From assembly GCF_004217545.1 (NCBI RefSeq), contig NZ_SHKY01000001.1:3410001-3474000 (forward strand): a stretch of 64,000 nucleotides of DNA. Reading direction: 5' to 3'. Below the pieces are notes generated by a model, which searched no databases, was not told the DNA's origin, and was given only the letters and a program-made list of their open reading frames with translations. This stretch comes from Krasilnikovia cinnamomea. Its GTDB lineage: Bacteria > Actinomycetota > Actinomycetes > Mycobacteriales > Micromonosporaceae. Both the position numbers and the translations under genes were made by a program. Shown one piece after another: positions 42,334-50,801 of the stretch. How positions within the stretch are numbered: the stretch's first letter is position 1; the number at the start of each line of letters is the position of its first letter.

Positions 42334-44489
42334 GCTCGGTCTCCTCCGACCAGGGGCTCGGTGGCGGCGTCTGCGTACAGGCCGGCGTAGACCGACCCCC
42401 GATCCAACAGGTCCGCGTGGGTGCCGTGCTCCACCACACGACCGTTGTCGAAAACGTAGATGTGATCGGCCGACCGGACCGTGGCCAGCCGGTGCGCGAT
42501 GATCACCTGCGTCGCTCCGAGATCCTCGATGATCTCGCTGACCCGGCGTTCATTGACGTTGTCCAGCGAGGCGGTCGCCTCGTCCATCATCAGGATGCGG
42601 GGACGCTGGAGCAGCGCCCGCACAATCGCCAGGCGCTGCCGCTGCCCGCCGGAGAAGTTGGCGCCCATCTCCGACACCAGGGTCTTGAGGCCCATCGGCA
42701 GGTCGTCCAGGAAGTCGAGAATCCCGACGCTGGCGCAGTATTCGCGCACCTGGTCGATGGAGATGTCCTGGCCGAGGGTGAGATTCTCCAGGATGGTCCG
42801 GTTGTGCAGGTGAACCTCTTGCGGGATGTAACCGATCGCCTTGCGCAGCGCGTTCCTGTCGTATTCCGCCGCGTCGATCCCACCGATCTCCACCGTGCCG
42901 CTCGTCGGCTCGTACAGTCCGCAGATGATCCGGCCGAGCGTGCTCTTGCCGGAACCCGAGGCGCCGACCAGGGCAACCTTGGCGCCGGCCGGGATGTCCA
43001 GCGAGACGTTGCGGACGACCAGATCGCTGTGCTGCGTGAATCGAAAGCTGACATCGCGCAGCCGGATCGCCGTGGAGGCCAACTCGGTGCGCCCGCCGCC
43101 GCGGTGTTCCGGGACCGTGGCGGTGATGTCGCCGAGCCGGGCCACGTATCGGGTGGCCTCGCTGATCTCGGTGCAGGTCTGGAAGACCGACGTCGCCAGC
43201 GCGAAGTACGTGGCCGACACCGCCTGTACCGCGACCGCCGCGCCGAGTGAGATCCGGCCGTGGCTGACCAGATACAGGCTGGCCAGCAGCACCAGCAGCG
43301 GGCCGAACATCTGTGTCGTCGTGGTTACCCCGGCGATGCGCCCCTGCTGCAATCTGATCCGGGTCTTCATCGCGGTGAGCGAATCCGCATATACGCGACT
43401 CCAACCCGCGATGAAGTCGTCCGCATACCCGCCCATCTTGATGGTCGGGATGGACACGATCGCGTCGAGCTGGGTGGACTGGCTTTTCGACAGGTGGGCG
43501 ATCTCGGCGTCCACGGCCTCCAGGACGCGTACCCGGGTCCGCATCAGGTACAGCCCGTTCACCGCGAGCATGGTGGCGGCGACGGCGCCGAGGCGCCACT
43601 CCGTGGCGAACAGGTAGATCGATACGCCGAGCAGGGAACCGACGTCGAGCACGCCCTGAGCCACCCGCGAGGAGAGCAGATCCCGGATCGTATTCACGCT
43701 GTTGAGGCGGAACAGCAGCTCGCCGGGCTGACGGGTGGTGAAGAAGCGGTAGGGCAGCGCCAACAGCCGAGTGAAGGTCTCGGTCATCAGGTGCCGACCG
43801 AGCAGAGTGACCAGACTGGACAGCACCAGAGTGCGGATCAGGTGAAGCAGGAAGTACCCCCCGGCGACCGCTGCCACCAGCGCGACAACCAGCAGCAGGT
43901 CGTCCAGTCCGGCGAAACGCGTGGACCGGTCCACCGCCCACTGGGTCAACAGGGGAATGCCCAGCACCGAGCCGTAACCACCCATCGACAGCAGCGCGAC
44001 CAGCGCGATACGGCGGCGCGCGCCGTCGGCGAACAGCGGCACCCGGCGCCACTCACTGAACGGCCGCCGTCGGGTCTTTTCGAACCCGGGACCGGGTTCG
44101 GCCGTGATGACGATGCCGCTGAAGCCGGCTTCCAGTTCGGCGGCGCTGAGGCGGCGCCGGCCCACGGCCGGATCCATGACGACGGCAGTCCGCCCGTCGT
44201 AACTCTCCAGCACGACGAAGTGGTAGTCCTCCCAGTAGAGGATCACCGGTGTGGTGAACTTCGCCAGCACCGCGACGCTCTTCACGCGGTACGGCTTGAC
44301 CAGCATCCCCCGTGAGGCGAGGAACTGGGCGAGCTGTTGTGCGGAGAGGCCGTCACGCCCGGCGTCCATCGCCTCCCGCGCCGTGGAGATCTCCTCTGCC
44401 CGCCCGAAGTAGCGCAGCAGCGCCACGCAGGAACAGAGCCCACACTCGGTCTGGGTCACCTGGGTGACCGCGGGTACCCGGCGTCGCAC
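42330..44489 (-). CDS. lanT2: Second LanT with C39 leader peptidase
   Basis: 719 residues. The GTG at 44489 has GGAGG nine bases upstream; the GTG at 44495 overlaps the LanM stop and is also possible. Domains: peptidase C39 (catalytic Cys in TQTECGLCSC, His in DYHFVVLESY, Asp in VVMDPAVG), membrane domain, and ABC ATPase ([30 protein letters not shown]). It lies between the LanM at 44492 and the divergent LanM at 39556, with overlaps on both sides. It should cut the GG and GA leaders of the peptides at 47578-47927. Confidence 0.95.
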   Translation of the reverse strand: MRRRVPAVTQVTQTECGLCSCVALLRYFGRAEEISTAREAMDAGRDGLSAQQLAQFLASRGMLVKPYRVKSVAVLAKFTTPVILYWEDYHFVVLESYDGRTAVVMDPAVGRRRLSAAELEAGFSGIVITAEPGPGFEKTRRRPFSEWRRVPLFADGARRRIALVALLSMGGYGSVLGIPLLTQWAVDRSTRFAGLDDLLLVVALVAAVAGGYFLLHLIRTLVLSSLVTLLGRHLMTETFTRLLALPYRFFTTRQPGELLFRLNSVNTIRDLLSSRVAQGVLDVGSLLGVSIYLFATEWRLGAVAATMLAVNGLYLMRTRVRVLEAVDAEIAHLSKSQSTQLDAIVSIPTIKMGGYADDFIAGWSRVYADSLTAMKTRIRLQQGRIAGVTTTTQMFGPLLVLLASLYLVSHGRISLGAAVAVQAVSATYFALATSVFQTCTEISEATRYVARLGDITATVPEHRGGGRTELASTAIRLRDVSFRFTQHSDLVVRNVSLDIPAGAKVALVGASGSGKSTLGRIICGLYEPTSGTVEIGGIDAAEYDRNALRKAIGYIPQEVHLHNRTILENLTLGQDISIDQVREYCASVGILDFLDDLPMGLKTLVSEMGANFSGGQRQRLAIVRALLQRPRILMMDEATASLDNVNERRVSEIIEDLGATQVIIAHRLATVRSADHIYVFDNGRVVEHGTHADLLDRGSVYAGLYADAATEPLVGGDRA

Positions 44490-44491
44490 GG

Positions 44492-47467
44492 TCACCGGCC
44501 TCCGAGTGTCAGCGCCACCGGCGACAGCCGCGTCGTCGGATCGAGGCGGTTCACCAGGTGCAGCACCAGCCCGGCGGAACCCACCATCATGCTGCTGGTG
44601 TGGGCGTACCGGCTGCGGGTGTCGGCATTCTTGCGGATGATCACGGAGGGCTGCAGCCACTCGTCCTCCACCGCGGCGAGCCGGGTGCGCAGCGCGGATC
44701 CGCCGGCTTCGGCCAGGCCGCTCAGAATGTCATGGTTGCCCAGGTCACCGTGGCACCACGTGAGGTTGCGGCCGAAGCCGTCGCGCAAGGTGTTCTCCAC
44801 CGCGAGATCCCGCAGCCGGATTACCTCGGCGTCGCCGGACGCGGTGGCGTACTCGGCGAATGCCAGCGCGATGCCGGCGGCGCCGTGGCACCAGCCGGTC
44901 GAGAACGATTGCGGCGTGGCCAGGTTGGAGAACCAGTTCTGCTCGGCCGGATCGAAGAAGCCGTCCAGGCGCTGCAGGAGCGACGACTGGGCGGCCCGTA
45001 CGGGGCCGCGGAGCTCGGCTGGCAGTAGTGGGTACGCGCGGCTGAGCGCGTGCAGCGTGCCGCTGATCCCGTGGGCGAAGCCGGACTGGGCGAACAGCGA
45101 CCGTTGTGCTGCTCCGTCGGCGCGTAGGCCGTCCAGCAGCATCGTGGTCAGGGCGGTGACGGTTTCACCGGCCGATGGGCCACCGATCGCGATCACGCAG
45201 GACAGCACACCGGAGAGGCCGCTGATCACGTCCAGGGGCAGCCGGTCTGGCGGCTGCTCGCCGATCTGCTCCTGCACCAGCGGCACAGCGTCCTGGGCGG
45301 CGCGCAGCCACTCGTCCTTCTCGAGTAGCCGCCCGGCCGTCGCCAGCCCGAACAGGATGCCGGCCATTCCCGTGTAGCCGCCATAGCCCGCCGCCCGCAG
45401 GCTACGGTTCTCGTACCGTCGGTCGGCCAGGATTCCTGCGGTTGTGGAGAAGATCTGCGTGGCCAGATCGAGATAGGCCCGGTGGTTCATGAGCCGACCG
45501 GCGGCGGCGAGGGCAAGGGCCGGTCCGGTGCGGCCGGTGTAGAGCTCGTATCCCAGCACCCCCGGCGGCCACGGCCGGCTGGCCTCGGCGGAGGCGAGCG
45601 GACCGATCCAGGTACGGGGCAGATGCGCGAACCGGTCCGGCAGCGACGTGGCAACGAGGTGATCGCTGAGCCGCATCACCAGCGCTTCCAGCTCCCCTGT
45701 TCCGGCCCGCACCGCGCCGGGTCGCGGGGTGTCGACCGTGGCTCCGGCGAGGTGGTTGTCCGGGAAGCGCGAGGCGAATGCGGAATGGATCAGCCGGAGC
45801 TGTTCCGCGAGCTCGAACTCGCTGAGCCGGCTGGCCTTCTCCAGCGCCGCGTCCAGCGGCGAGCAGGCCACCTCGGCGCCGATCTCGTCACCGTCGCCGT
45901 CCGTGAGGGCCGTGCTGGTGCTCGAAACGGTGAAGTACGGGATGTCCCGTTCGGCGAGCTGACGCAGCTCGGCCACGACGACCGGCTGCGCCGAGGTCTT
46001 GCTGGCGATGGCGATGCGCTTCAACAGCGCCAGGTACGGTGCGGTCCCGTCGAGCGCGGCCGGCGCGGAGGTCATGCGCAGCGTCTGTGAGTACAGCGCG
46101 GTGGGATTGTGCACGTAGCGCACCCGGACCCCACTGACGGCCTTGCGTAGCAGACCGGTCCAACCGTCGAGGTCGGCCGACGCGGCGCGGAAGACGCGGG
46201 TGAAACCCTCCGCCATCTCTGCGCCGAGCTGGTAAGTCTCGTCCTCGGTGAGGGCGTTGACCACGGCGGTGCGTTCGGCTGCGGGGGTGGCCGCGAACAC
46301 CACCCGGATGTGGTCGGTGTAAGGGTGTTCGTACTGCATGCTCTTGAAGGGTGAACTGCCTTGCCCGCTGCCACCGAGGAAGCCGAGATCGACGTGCCCT
46401 GCATCGGCCTCCTTGCCGGCCATCACCAGCGGCAGGATGCCGATGCCGTACACCGACCGGCTGATCGTCGCGTACGCGTTGCCGGGTGCCTCGGGGGTCG
46501 GCCCGCTGTGCACGCGCTCGGGGTGCAGGATGGTCTCCAGGTCGATCGGCAGCGGTCCACGCCGGGTCGGCAGGATGTTCTCGAAATGCATGTCCCGGGC
46601 GTTGAGCAGGTAGAGCACCGCCGCAAGCTCACCGCTGGCGCGCATGAACGCGGCGGCCATGTCCGAGACGTCCTCGGTCTCGACGAACTCGACATAGCCA
46701 TAGCCCTCCCGCTCCAGCACGCCGGCGGACACCAGGCTGGTGCCCAGCCGAACGTTCAGCTCCCGGGCGATGGTCACGTAGGCGGCTTCGCAGGAGACGT
46801 CGCGTGGCTTGTAGACCAGCCTCTCGCCGGACGCGAAGACCAGCACGGAGACGCTGCGCCCGTGGTGGTGCGTGTCGCCCTCGCCGAGTCCCAGCGACAT
46901 CAGCCGGTCGTCCGCGGCGATGCCGAACTTCTCCTGGATCGCCGCCCGGTCTCTGCGCAGCCGGTGTGCGAGTTCGCGGAAGGCGTCCCGCTCATTGCGC
47001 AGCACCAGCCGGGTCACGTCGCGCAGGACCGGGAAGTCGAGCCCGCTCACGCCCTCGAACGAGCTCCGGCTCGCCTGATCGATGAAGGCCCGGTAGCGGT
47101 CGTGCGCCGTGGCTCCGGCCAGCCGACCGTTCTTGCGGGCTATGTTGATCGCGGCGACCAGCGGCCGGCCGTAGACCTCGCGAAGCCGAGACTCGGTCCG
47201 GCTGAGCAGTTCGAGCAGGATGGCCTCGGGGTCAGCGAGCAGATCGGTGTGGCCGGCGAGCGGGTCGCCGTCGATGAGGCGGACGGCCACGCTGCGCACG
47301 ACGAGCTGGAACGGGTACTGCTCCTCGGCGTCGAGCCACCGTTGCACAAAAGCGGGGCGCGTGCCGTGCAACACGGCGAGGACGGCGTCGTCGTGCTCGG
47401 CCAGCGGGGTGATGGTCTCCGCGACCTCGGCACTGTCGAACTCGGGGTAGTAACTGGTTGCGGACAT
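44492..47467 (-). CDS. lanM3: LanM next to the two-component precursor genes
   Basis: 991 residues from the ATG at 47467; an ATG one codon earlier is equally possible. Dehydratase motifs: GDTHHHG near 196, YKPR near 218, RDMHFEN near 294 and IDLET. Cyclase motifs: FAHGISG near 794, GWCHGAAG near 858 and WCHGDLGN near 904. All are intact. It resembles the LanM at 28933 more than the LanM at 39556. It is the first enzyme gene after the alpha and beta peptides and likely acts on one of them. Confidence 0.95.
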   Translation of the reverse strand: MSATSYYPEFDSAEVAETITPLAEHDDAVLAVLHGTRPAFVQRWLDAEEQYPFQLVVRSVAVRLIDGDPLAGHTDLLADPEAILLELLSRTESRLREVYGRPLVAAINIARKNGRLAGATAHDRYRAFIDQASRSSFEGVSGLDFPVLRDVTRLVLRNERDAFRELAHRLRRDRAAIQEKFGIAADDRLMSLGLGEGDTHHHGRSVSVLVFASGERLVYKPRDVSCEAAYVTIARELNVRLGTSLVSAGVLEREGYGYVEFVETEDVSDMAAAFMRASGELAAVLYLLNARDMHFENILPTRRGPLPIDLETILHPERVHSGPTPEAPGNAYATISRSVYGIGILPLVMAGKEADAGHVDLGFLGGSGQGSSPFKSMQYEHPYTDHIRVVFAATPAAERTAVVNALTEDETYQLGAEMAEGFTRVFRAASADLDGWTGLLRKAVSGVRVRYVHNPTALYSQTLRMTSAPAALDGTAPYLALLKRIAIASKTSAQPVVVAELRQLAERDIPYFTVSSTSTALTDGDGDEIGAEVACSPLDAALEKASRLSEFELAEQLRLIHSAFASRFPDNHLAGATVDTPRPGAVRAGTGELEALVMRLSDHLVATSLPDRFAHLPRTWIGPLASAEASRPWPPGVLGYELYTGRTGPALALAAAGRLMNHRAYLDLATQIFSTTAGILADRRYENRSLRAAGYGGYTGMAGILFGLATAGRLLEKDEWLRAAQDAVPLVQEQIGEQPPDRLPLDVISGLSGVLSCVIAIGGPSAGETVTALTTMLLDGLRADGAAQRSLFAQSGFAHGISGTLHALSRAYPLLPAELRGPVRAAQSSLLQRLDGFFDPAEQNWFSNLATPQSFSTGWCHGAAGIALAFAEYATASGDAEVIRLRDLAVENTLRDGFGRNLTWCHGDLGNHDILSGLAEAGGSALRTRLAAVEDEWLQPSVIIRKNADTRSRYAHTSSMMVGSAGLVLHLVNRLDPTTRLSPVALTLGGR

Positions 47468-47577
47468 CACTTTCGGCCACTCCGATCTCAGTGAAGAAAT
47501 GCGAAGCGGAATGGGAACCGGGGGGCTCGGCTCCCATTCCGCTGTCGTACTACCGGTTCACCGCACGAGGCAGGTGA

Positions 47578-47739
47578 TCAGCAGGACCGCGAGCAGGCGG
47601 TGGACGGGCAGACCACGGCGGTCGCCAGCGTCACCGTGGCGCAAGCCCAGGTGGAACCGCCGTAGGTGTCGGCCTCGCTGAGCTCGATGAGTTCCGCCTC
47701 GTCGTGCCGGGCGAGAATGTCGTTCTGGTCGTTCTTCAT
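47578..47739 (-). CDS. lanA-beta: Two-component lantibiotic beta precursor (haloduracin-beta-like)
   Basis: 53 residues from the ATG at 47739. The leader (1-28) is acidic and ends YGG. The 25-residue core (29-53) begins STWACATV and ends CPSTACSRSC, with Cys at 32, 44, 49 and 53. From memory, haloduracin-beta begins TTWPCATV and ends CPTTKCTSQC; the CPxxxCxxxC end is also shared by lacticin 3147 A2. This peptide would act with the alpha peptide encoded just upstream. It is followed by a 111-base gap to the LanM gene. Confidence 0.93.
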   Translation of the reverse strand: MKNDQNDILARHDEAELIELSEADTYGGSTWACATVTLATAVVCPSTACSRSC

Positions 47740-47762
47740 GCGGTATCTGTTTCCTTTCGCGA

Positions 47763-47927
47763 TCAGTTGCAGCTGCGCTGGCACTCGCGGGTCAGGGTGC
47801 ACCAGCCCCCGTTGTTCCCCAGGACGTTGGACAGCGAGAACGTGTTCGTGGTGCACGCGCCGTACGCCACGCCCTCGAAGTCCTGCTCGTCGATCTCCTC
47901 GAGCAGGGCGACATCGCCTTCGTACAT
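47763..47927 (-). CDS. lanA-alpha: Two-component lantibiotic alpha precursor (lacticin 3147 A1-like)
   Basis: 54 residues with AAGGAGAAGG before the ATG at 47927. The leader (1-24) ends in AYGA, a double-Gly-type site. The 30-residue core (25-54) starts CTTNTFSLS, has GNNG at 37-40 and then WCTLTREC, with Cys at 25, 43, 49 and 53. By my recollection of lacticin 3147 A1 (30 residues), about 20 of 30 positions are identical, including CTLTxEC, the lipid II-binding ring. A single-Gly/Ala cleavage and about four rings are predicted. Such close likeness to a Lactococcus peptide in an actinomycete is striking. Confidence 0.94.
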   Translation of the reverse strand: MYEGDVALLEEIDEQDFEGVAYGACTTNTFSLSNVLGNNGGWCTLTRECQRSCN

Positions 47928-48182
47928 GCCTTCTCCTTGTATTCGGGCCATTCGGTAGTCCGATCGGCTGCCGGTAACAGCTTTGAACACGGGAGTTCAT
48001 ACCGGATACCGGCGGGACGGAGTGCCGGGCACATCACCCGCATAACCCCCGCATATGACCGGAGGCGATGGGATTCGCCGCAGGAAGTGCGCACAGGGCC
48101 AAGGTGATCGCTGAGATGTCACATATTCAAATTCTGAATGTGGACATCGGCATGGGACTTCACCCTTCATAGGGTCCCTGTC
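47928..48182. other. Promoter region between the alpha precursor and the I36-like gene
   Basis: About 255 bases between divergent genes. It contains a 21-bp AT-rich palindrome at 48122-48142 and no gene that I can support. Confidence 0.5.
48122..48142. promoter_or_regulatory. AT-rich palindrome between divergent genes
   Basis: CATATTCA and TGAATGTG flank AATTC, with one mismatch in the arms. It lies about 195 bases before the alpha precursor and 40 before the I36-like gene. It shares TCAGAATTT (on the other strand) with the palindrome at 28566. Confidence 0.55.
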
Positions 48183-48527
48183 ATGCGTGTTCTCGTCACT
48201 CTCGCCGCCGCGGCCGCCACCGCGGCCCTGCTGCCCAGCCCCGCCCAGGCCGAATCCGCCGGCCGAACCACGTTCTTCACGAGGGCAGACTTCACCGGTG
48301 CGGCCCAGTCGGTGCCGCACGCCTCCTGCACCTCGATGGTCACCGTGCTGCGGGGACGCTTCCTCGCCGTGGATAACCGCCCACCGGTCGGCTGCCAGGT
48401 GCAGGTCTACGCCAATGCCACGCCGGTATGGGTGACGCTCTGCGTCGGACGGAGCGAACTTCCGCGCGAAGTTCAGCTCAACCCCGAAGTCAGGTCCGTG
48501 CGGGGAACAGCGGCGCTGTGCCACTGA
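48183..48527 (+). CDS. Secreted peptidase-inhibitor I36-like protein
   Basis: 114 residues: a signal peptide (TLAAAAATAALLPSPAQA) and a mature domain of about 90 residues with RTTFFTRADFTGAAQSVP, two or more disulphide Cys pairs (ASCTSM, VGCQVQ, TLCVGR, ALCH) and VRSVRGTAALC. This matches the small beta-gamma-crystallin-like I36 family of Streptomyces metalloprotease inhibitors. It may block host or competitor proteases. It lies between the precursor operon and the MFS gene and may not belong to either. Confidence 0.7.
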   Translation: MRVLVTLAAAAATAALLPSPAQAESAGRTTFFTRADFTGAAQSVPHASCTSMVTVLRGRFLAVDNRPPVGCQVQVYANATPVWVTLCVGRSELPREVQLNPEVRSVRGTAALCH

Positions 48528-48534
48528 CCTGAAG

Positions 48535-49815
48535 CTATGGCCTCCCCGGGGCCGACGGCGCGGGCAGACGGTCGGTCGACGGGCCCCCGGCGACCGCGTC
48601 CGGCGTGCCGGCCCTCGGCATTCGGGCGAACCACAGACTGGCCGCCAGCGCACCGACGGCGGTGATCCACAACGCCGTCCGCACGCCGAACCAGGTGCCC
48701 AGCAAGCCACCGAGGATCGCGCCGAAGGCGGTGACGCCGAGCGTGACAGTGCGCATGGTGGCGCTCATCCGGCCGAGGAGGTGATCCGGGCAAACCGATT
48801 GGCGGAAGCTGATTTGAACCACGTTGTACGCGATGAGGCAGAACCCCGAGATGGCGGAGCCCAGCGAGAACAGTGCCAGTCTCCACCCACCGTCGGTGAG
48901 CGGCAGCAGCAGTGCACCCAGGCCGGCCAGCGTCGTGAACAGCGGCAGCGCCCGATGCCGTCCGATCGCTCGAGTCATCCGGTCGGCGCAGACCGCACCC
49001 AGAAGACTTGCGGCGCTGCCACCGGCGAAGAGCAGTCCGGTGGTGGCGGGCGAGACGTGCAGTTCCCGAAGCAGGAACACCACTTCGACGGCGCCCTGCG
49101 CCGAGTAGAACGTCATCGCCGTGCCGTTGTAGGAGGCGATGACCCGCAGCGTCGGGTGTCCGAAGATGAAGCGGATCCCCTCGGCGACCTGCCGTCGCAG
49201 TTTCACGCCGGGAGCCGGCGCCGGTTTCGGTTCCTTGGTGCCGATGGTGGACACCCATGCCGCCGACCAGGCGAAAGTCACGGCGTTGACCGCGATGGCG
49301 ATCGGTGCGGTCAGCCATTGCACGAGGTAGCCGGCCATGGCCGGCCCGGCGGCCGCGGCCACGGTGCGGTTGACCTCGAGCCGGCTGTTGGCCTTGACCA
49401 GAGACTTCCGGTCCACGACGGCAGGCACGTACGACTGGAATGCAACGTCGAAGAACACGGTGAACACTCCGACGCTCAGCGCCACCACATACAACTGCCA
49501 GATGGTCAGAACCCCCAGCAGCGCCGCCACGGGAATGCTCCCGAGCAGGACGAGCCGCCCGAGATCGGCCGAGATGATGAGCGGCCGACGGCGTACCCGG
49601 TCGGACCACACCCCGGCCGGCAATCCCAGGACGAGAAAGGCGACCGTCTGAAGCGCCGGAAGGATCGCCACCTGCAGGGTGCTCGCGTGCGTTGCCTGGA
49701 CGGCGGCCAGCGGTAACGCCAGCACGCTCACCTGGCCGCCGACCTGGCTCAACGCGTCCGCGGCCCACAGCCGGCGGAAGTCGGCACGGTGACGCTGCGG
49801 GTCACCTGCTGTCAC
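48535..49815 (-). CDS. MFS efflux transporter
   Basis: 426 residues from a GTG at 49815, with about 12 membrane helices and the MFS motif-A region GVWSDRVRRRPL between helices 2 and 3. The whole protein resembles drug-export MFS proteins, such as the enterobactin-exporter-like group. It may export a product or toxin, but its substrate is unknown. It converges with the I36 gene and diverges from the methyltransferase at 49965. Confidence 0.85.
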   Translation of the reverse strand: MTAGDPQRHRADFRRLWAADALSQVGGQVSVLALPLAAVQATHASTLQVAILPALQTVAFLVLGLPAGVWSDRVRRRPLIISADLGRLVLLGSIPVAALLGVLTIWQLYVVALSVGVFTVFFDVAFQSYVPAVVDRKSLVKANSRLEVNRTVAAAAGPAMAGYLVQWLTAPIAIAVNAVTFAWSAAWVSTIGTKEPKPAPAPGVKLRRQVAEGIRFIFGHPTLRVIASYNGTAMTFYSAQGAVEVVFLLRELHVSPATTGLLFAGGSAASLLGAVCADRMTRAIGRHRALPLFTTLAGLGALLLPLTDGGWRLALFSLGSAISGFCLIAYNVVQISFRQSVCPDHLLGRMSATMRTVTLGVTAFGAILGGLLGTWFGVRTALWITAVGALAASLWFARMPRAGTPDAVAGGPSTDRLPAPSAPGRP

Positions 49816-49964
49816 GAGTCCGTCCGCATCTCGTCGCTCCCGTCGTATCGACGCATCACACTAGGCGATTCGCGTCCAGTGCCGGCGGCCGACCGGGTTC
49901 GTCCGCACGGACGGCCCCACACCACCGCGAACGCGGGTCACCGCCAGGGGACCAGGAGAGTGTT

Positions 49965-50744
49965 TTGTCAGCATCACGGCCGATAGATGCCGCGTTCTTC
50001 GACGATCTGTTTGGTGCGTACGAGCGGTCTCCCGCTATCCGCGCGCTGATGCGCTCCGCGCTCGACGAGCGGCTTCCCGTCGAGGTCGAGCCGTACTCGT
50101 TCGTCACCATGAACGCGCTCGAGGCGATCGCGCAGCAGCTGCGGCTCTCCACGGACGCGCTGCTGGTGGACCTGGCCTGTGGACGCGGCGGGCCAGGGAT
50201 GTGGATCACCAGGGCCACCGGGGCACGACTGATCGGCGTGGACTTCTCGGCCGTCGCCGTGACGCAGGCGCGAGCGCGGATCGCGGCGTTCCGGCTCCAG
50301 GACAGGGCGGAGTTCCGGATCGGCGAACTCCACGCGACCGGGCTCACCGACGCACAGGCTGATGCGCTCCTGTGCGTCGACTCGGTTCAGTTCGCCGGCG
50401 ATCCGCGGCTCGTCGCGCAGGAGGCTGCCCGTGTGCTGCGGCCAGGAGGCTCGCTGGTCTTCACCGGCTGGGAGCCGCGAGAGACCGGAGACCACCGCCT
50501 TCCCGAGTGCTTTGTCAACCTCGACTTCGGCGGCCTGCTCAGGACCGCCGGTTTCGACGAGGTCGCCGTCACCCATCGCCCCGACCTGCAGCGACGGCAG
50601 CAGGCGGTGTTCCGGCGAGCGCTGGCGACCGATCCGGGACGCGACCGCGCTATGACGCAGTTGCGTGCCGAGGCAGTCCGCATGCTGCCGCTCATGCCAC
50701 TGCTCCGGCGCGTGCACATCACCGCCGTTCGGGCGCGCCGCTGA
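49965..50744 (+). CDS. SAM-dependent methyltransferase, class I
   Basis: 259 residues from a TTG at 49965 with AGGAGA six bases upstream; no ATG or GTG is better placed. Motif I is LLVDLACGRGGPGMWI, then GVDFSAVAVTQARAR, and motif IV DALLCVDSVQFAGD. The order is typical of small-molecule or peptide methyltransferases related to UbiE. It is not obviously needed for a class II lanthipeptide; it may act in another pathway. Confidence 0.85.
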   Translation: MSASRPIDAAFFDDLFGAYERSPAIRALMRSALDERLPVEVEPYSFVTMNALEAIAQQLRLSTDALLVDLACGRGGPGMWITRATGARLIGVDFSAVAVTQARARIAAFRLQDRAEFRIGELHATGLTDAQADALLCVDSVQFAGDPRLVAQEAARVLRPGGSLVFTGWEPRETGDHRLPECFVNLDFGGLLRTAGFDEVAVTHRPDLQRRQQAVFRRALATDPGRDRAMTQLRAEAVRMLPLMPLLRRVHITAVRARR

Positions 50745-50801
50745 CAGCGGTCCGGTTGGTCGTGGCGACGGCGAGGCACGGATCACATTGCTCGCCCGGT
50801 A

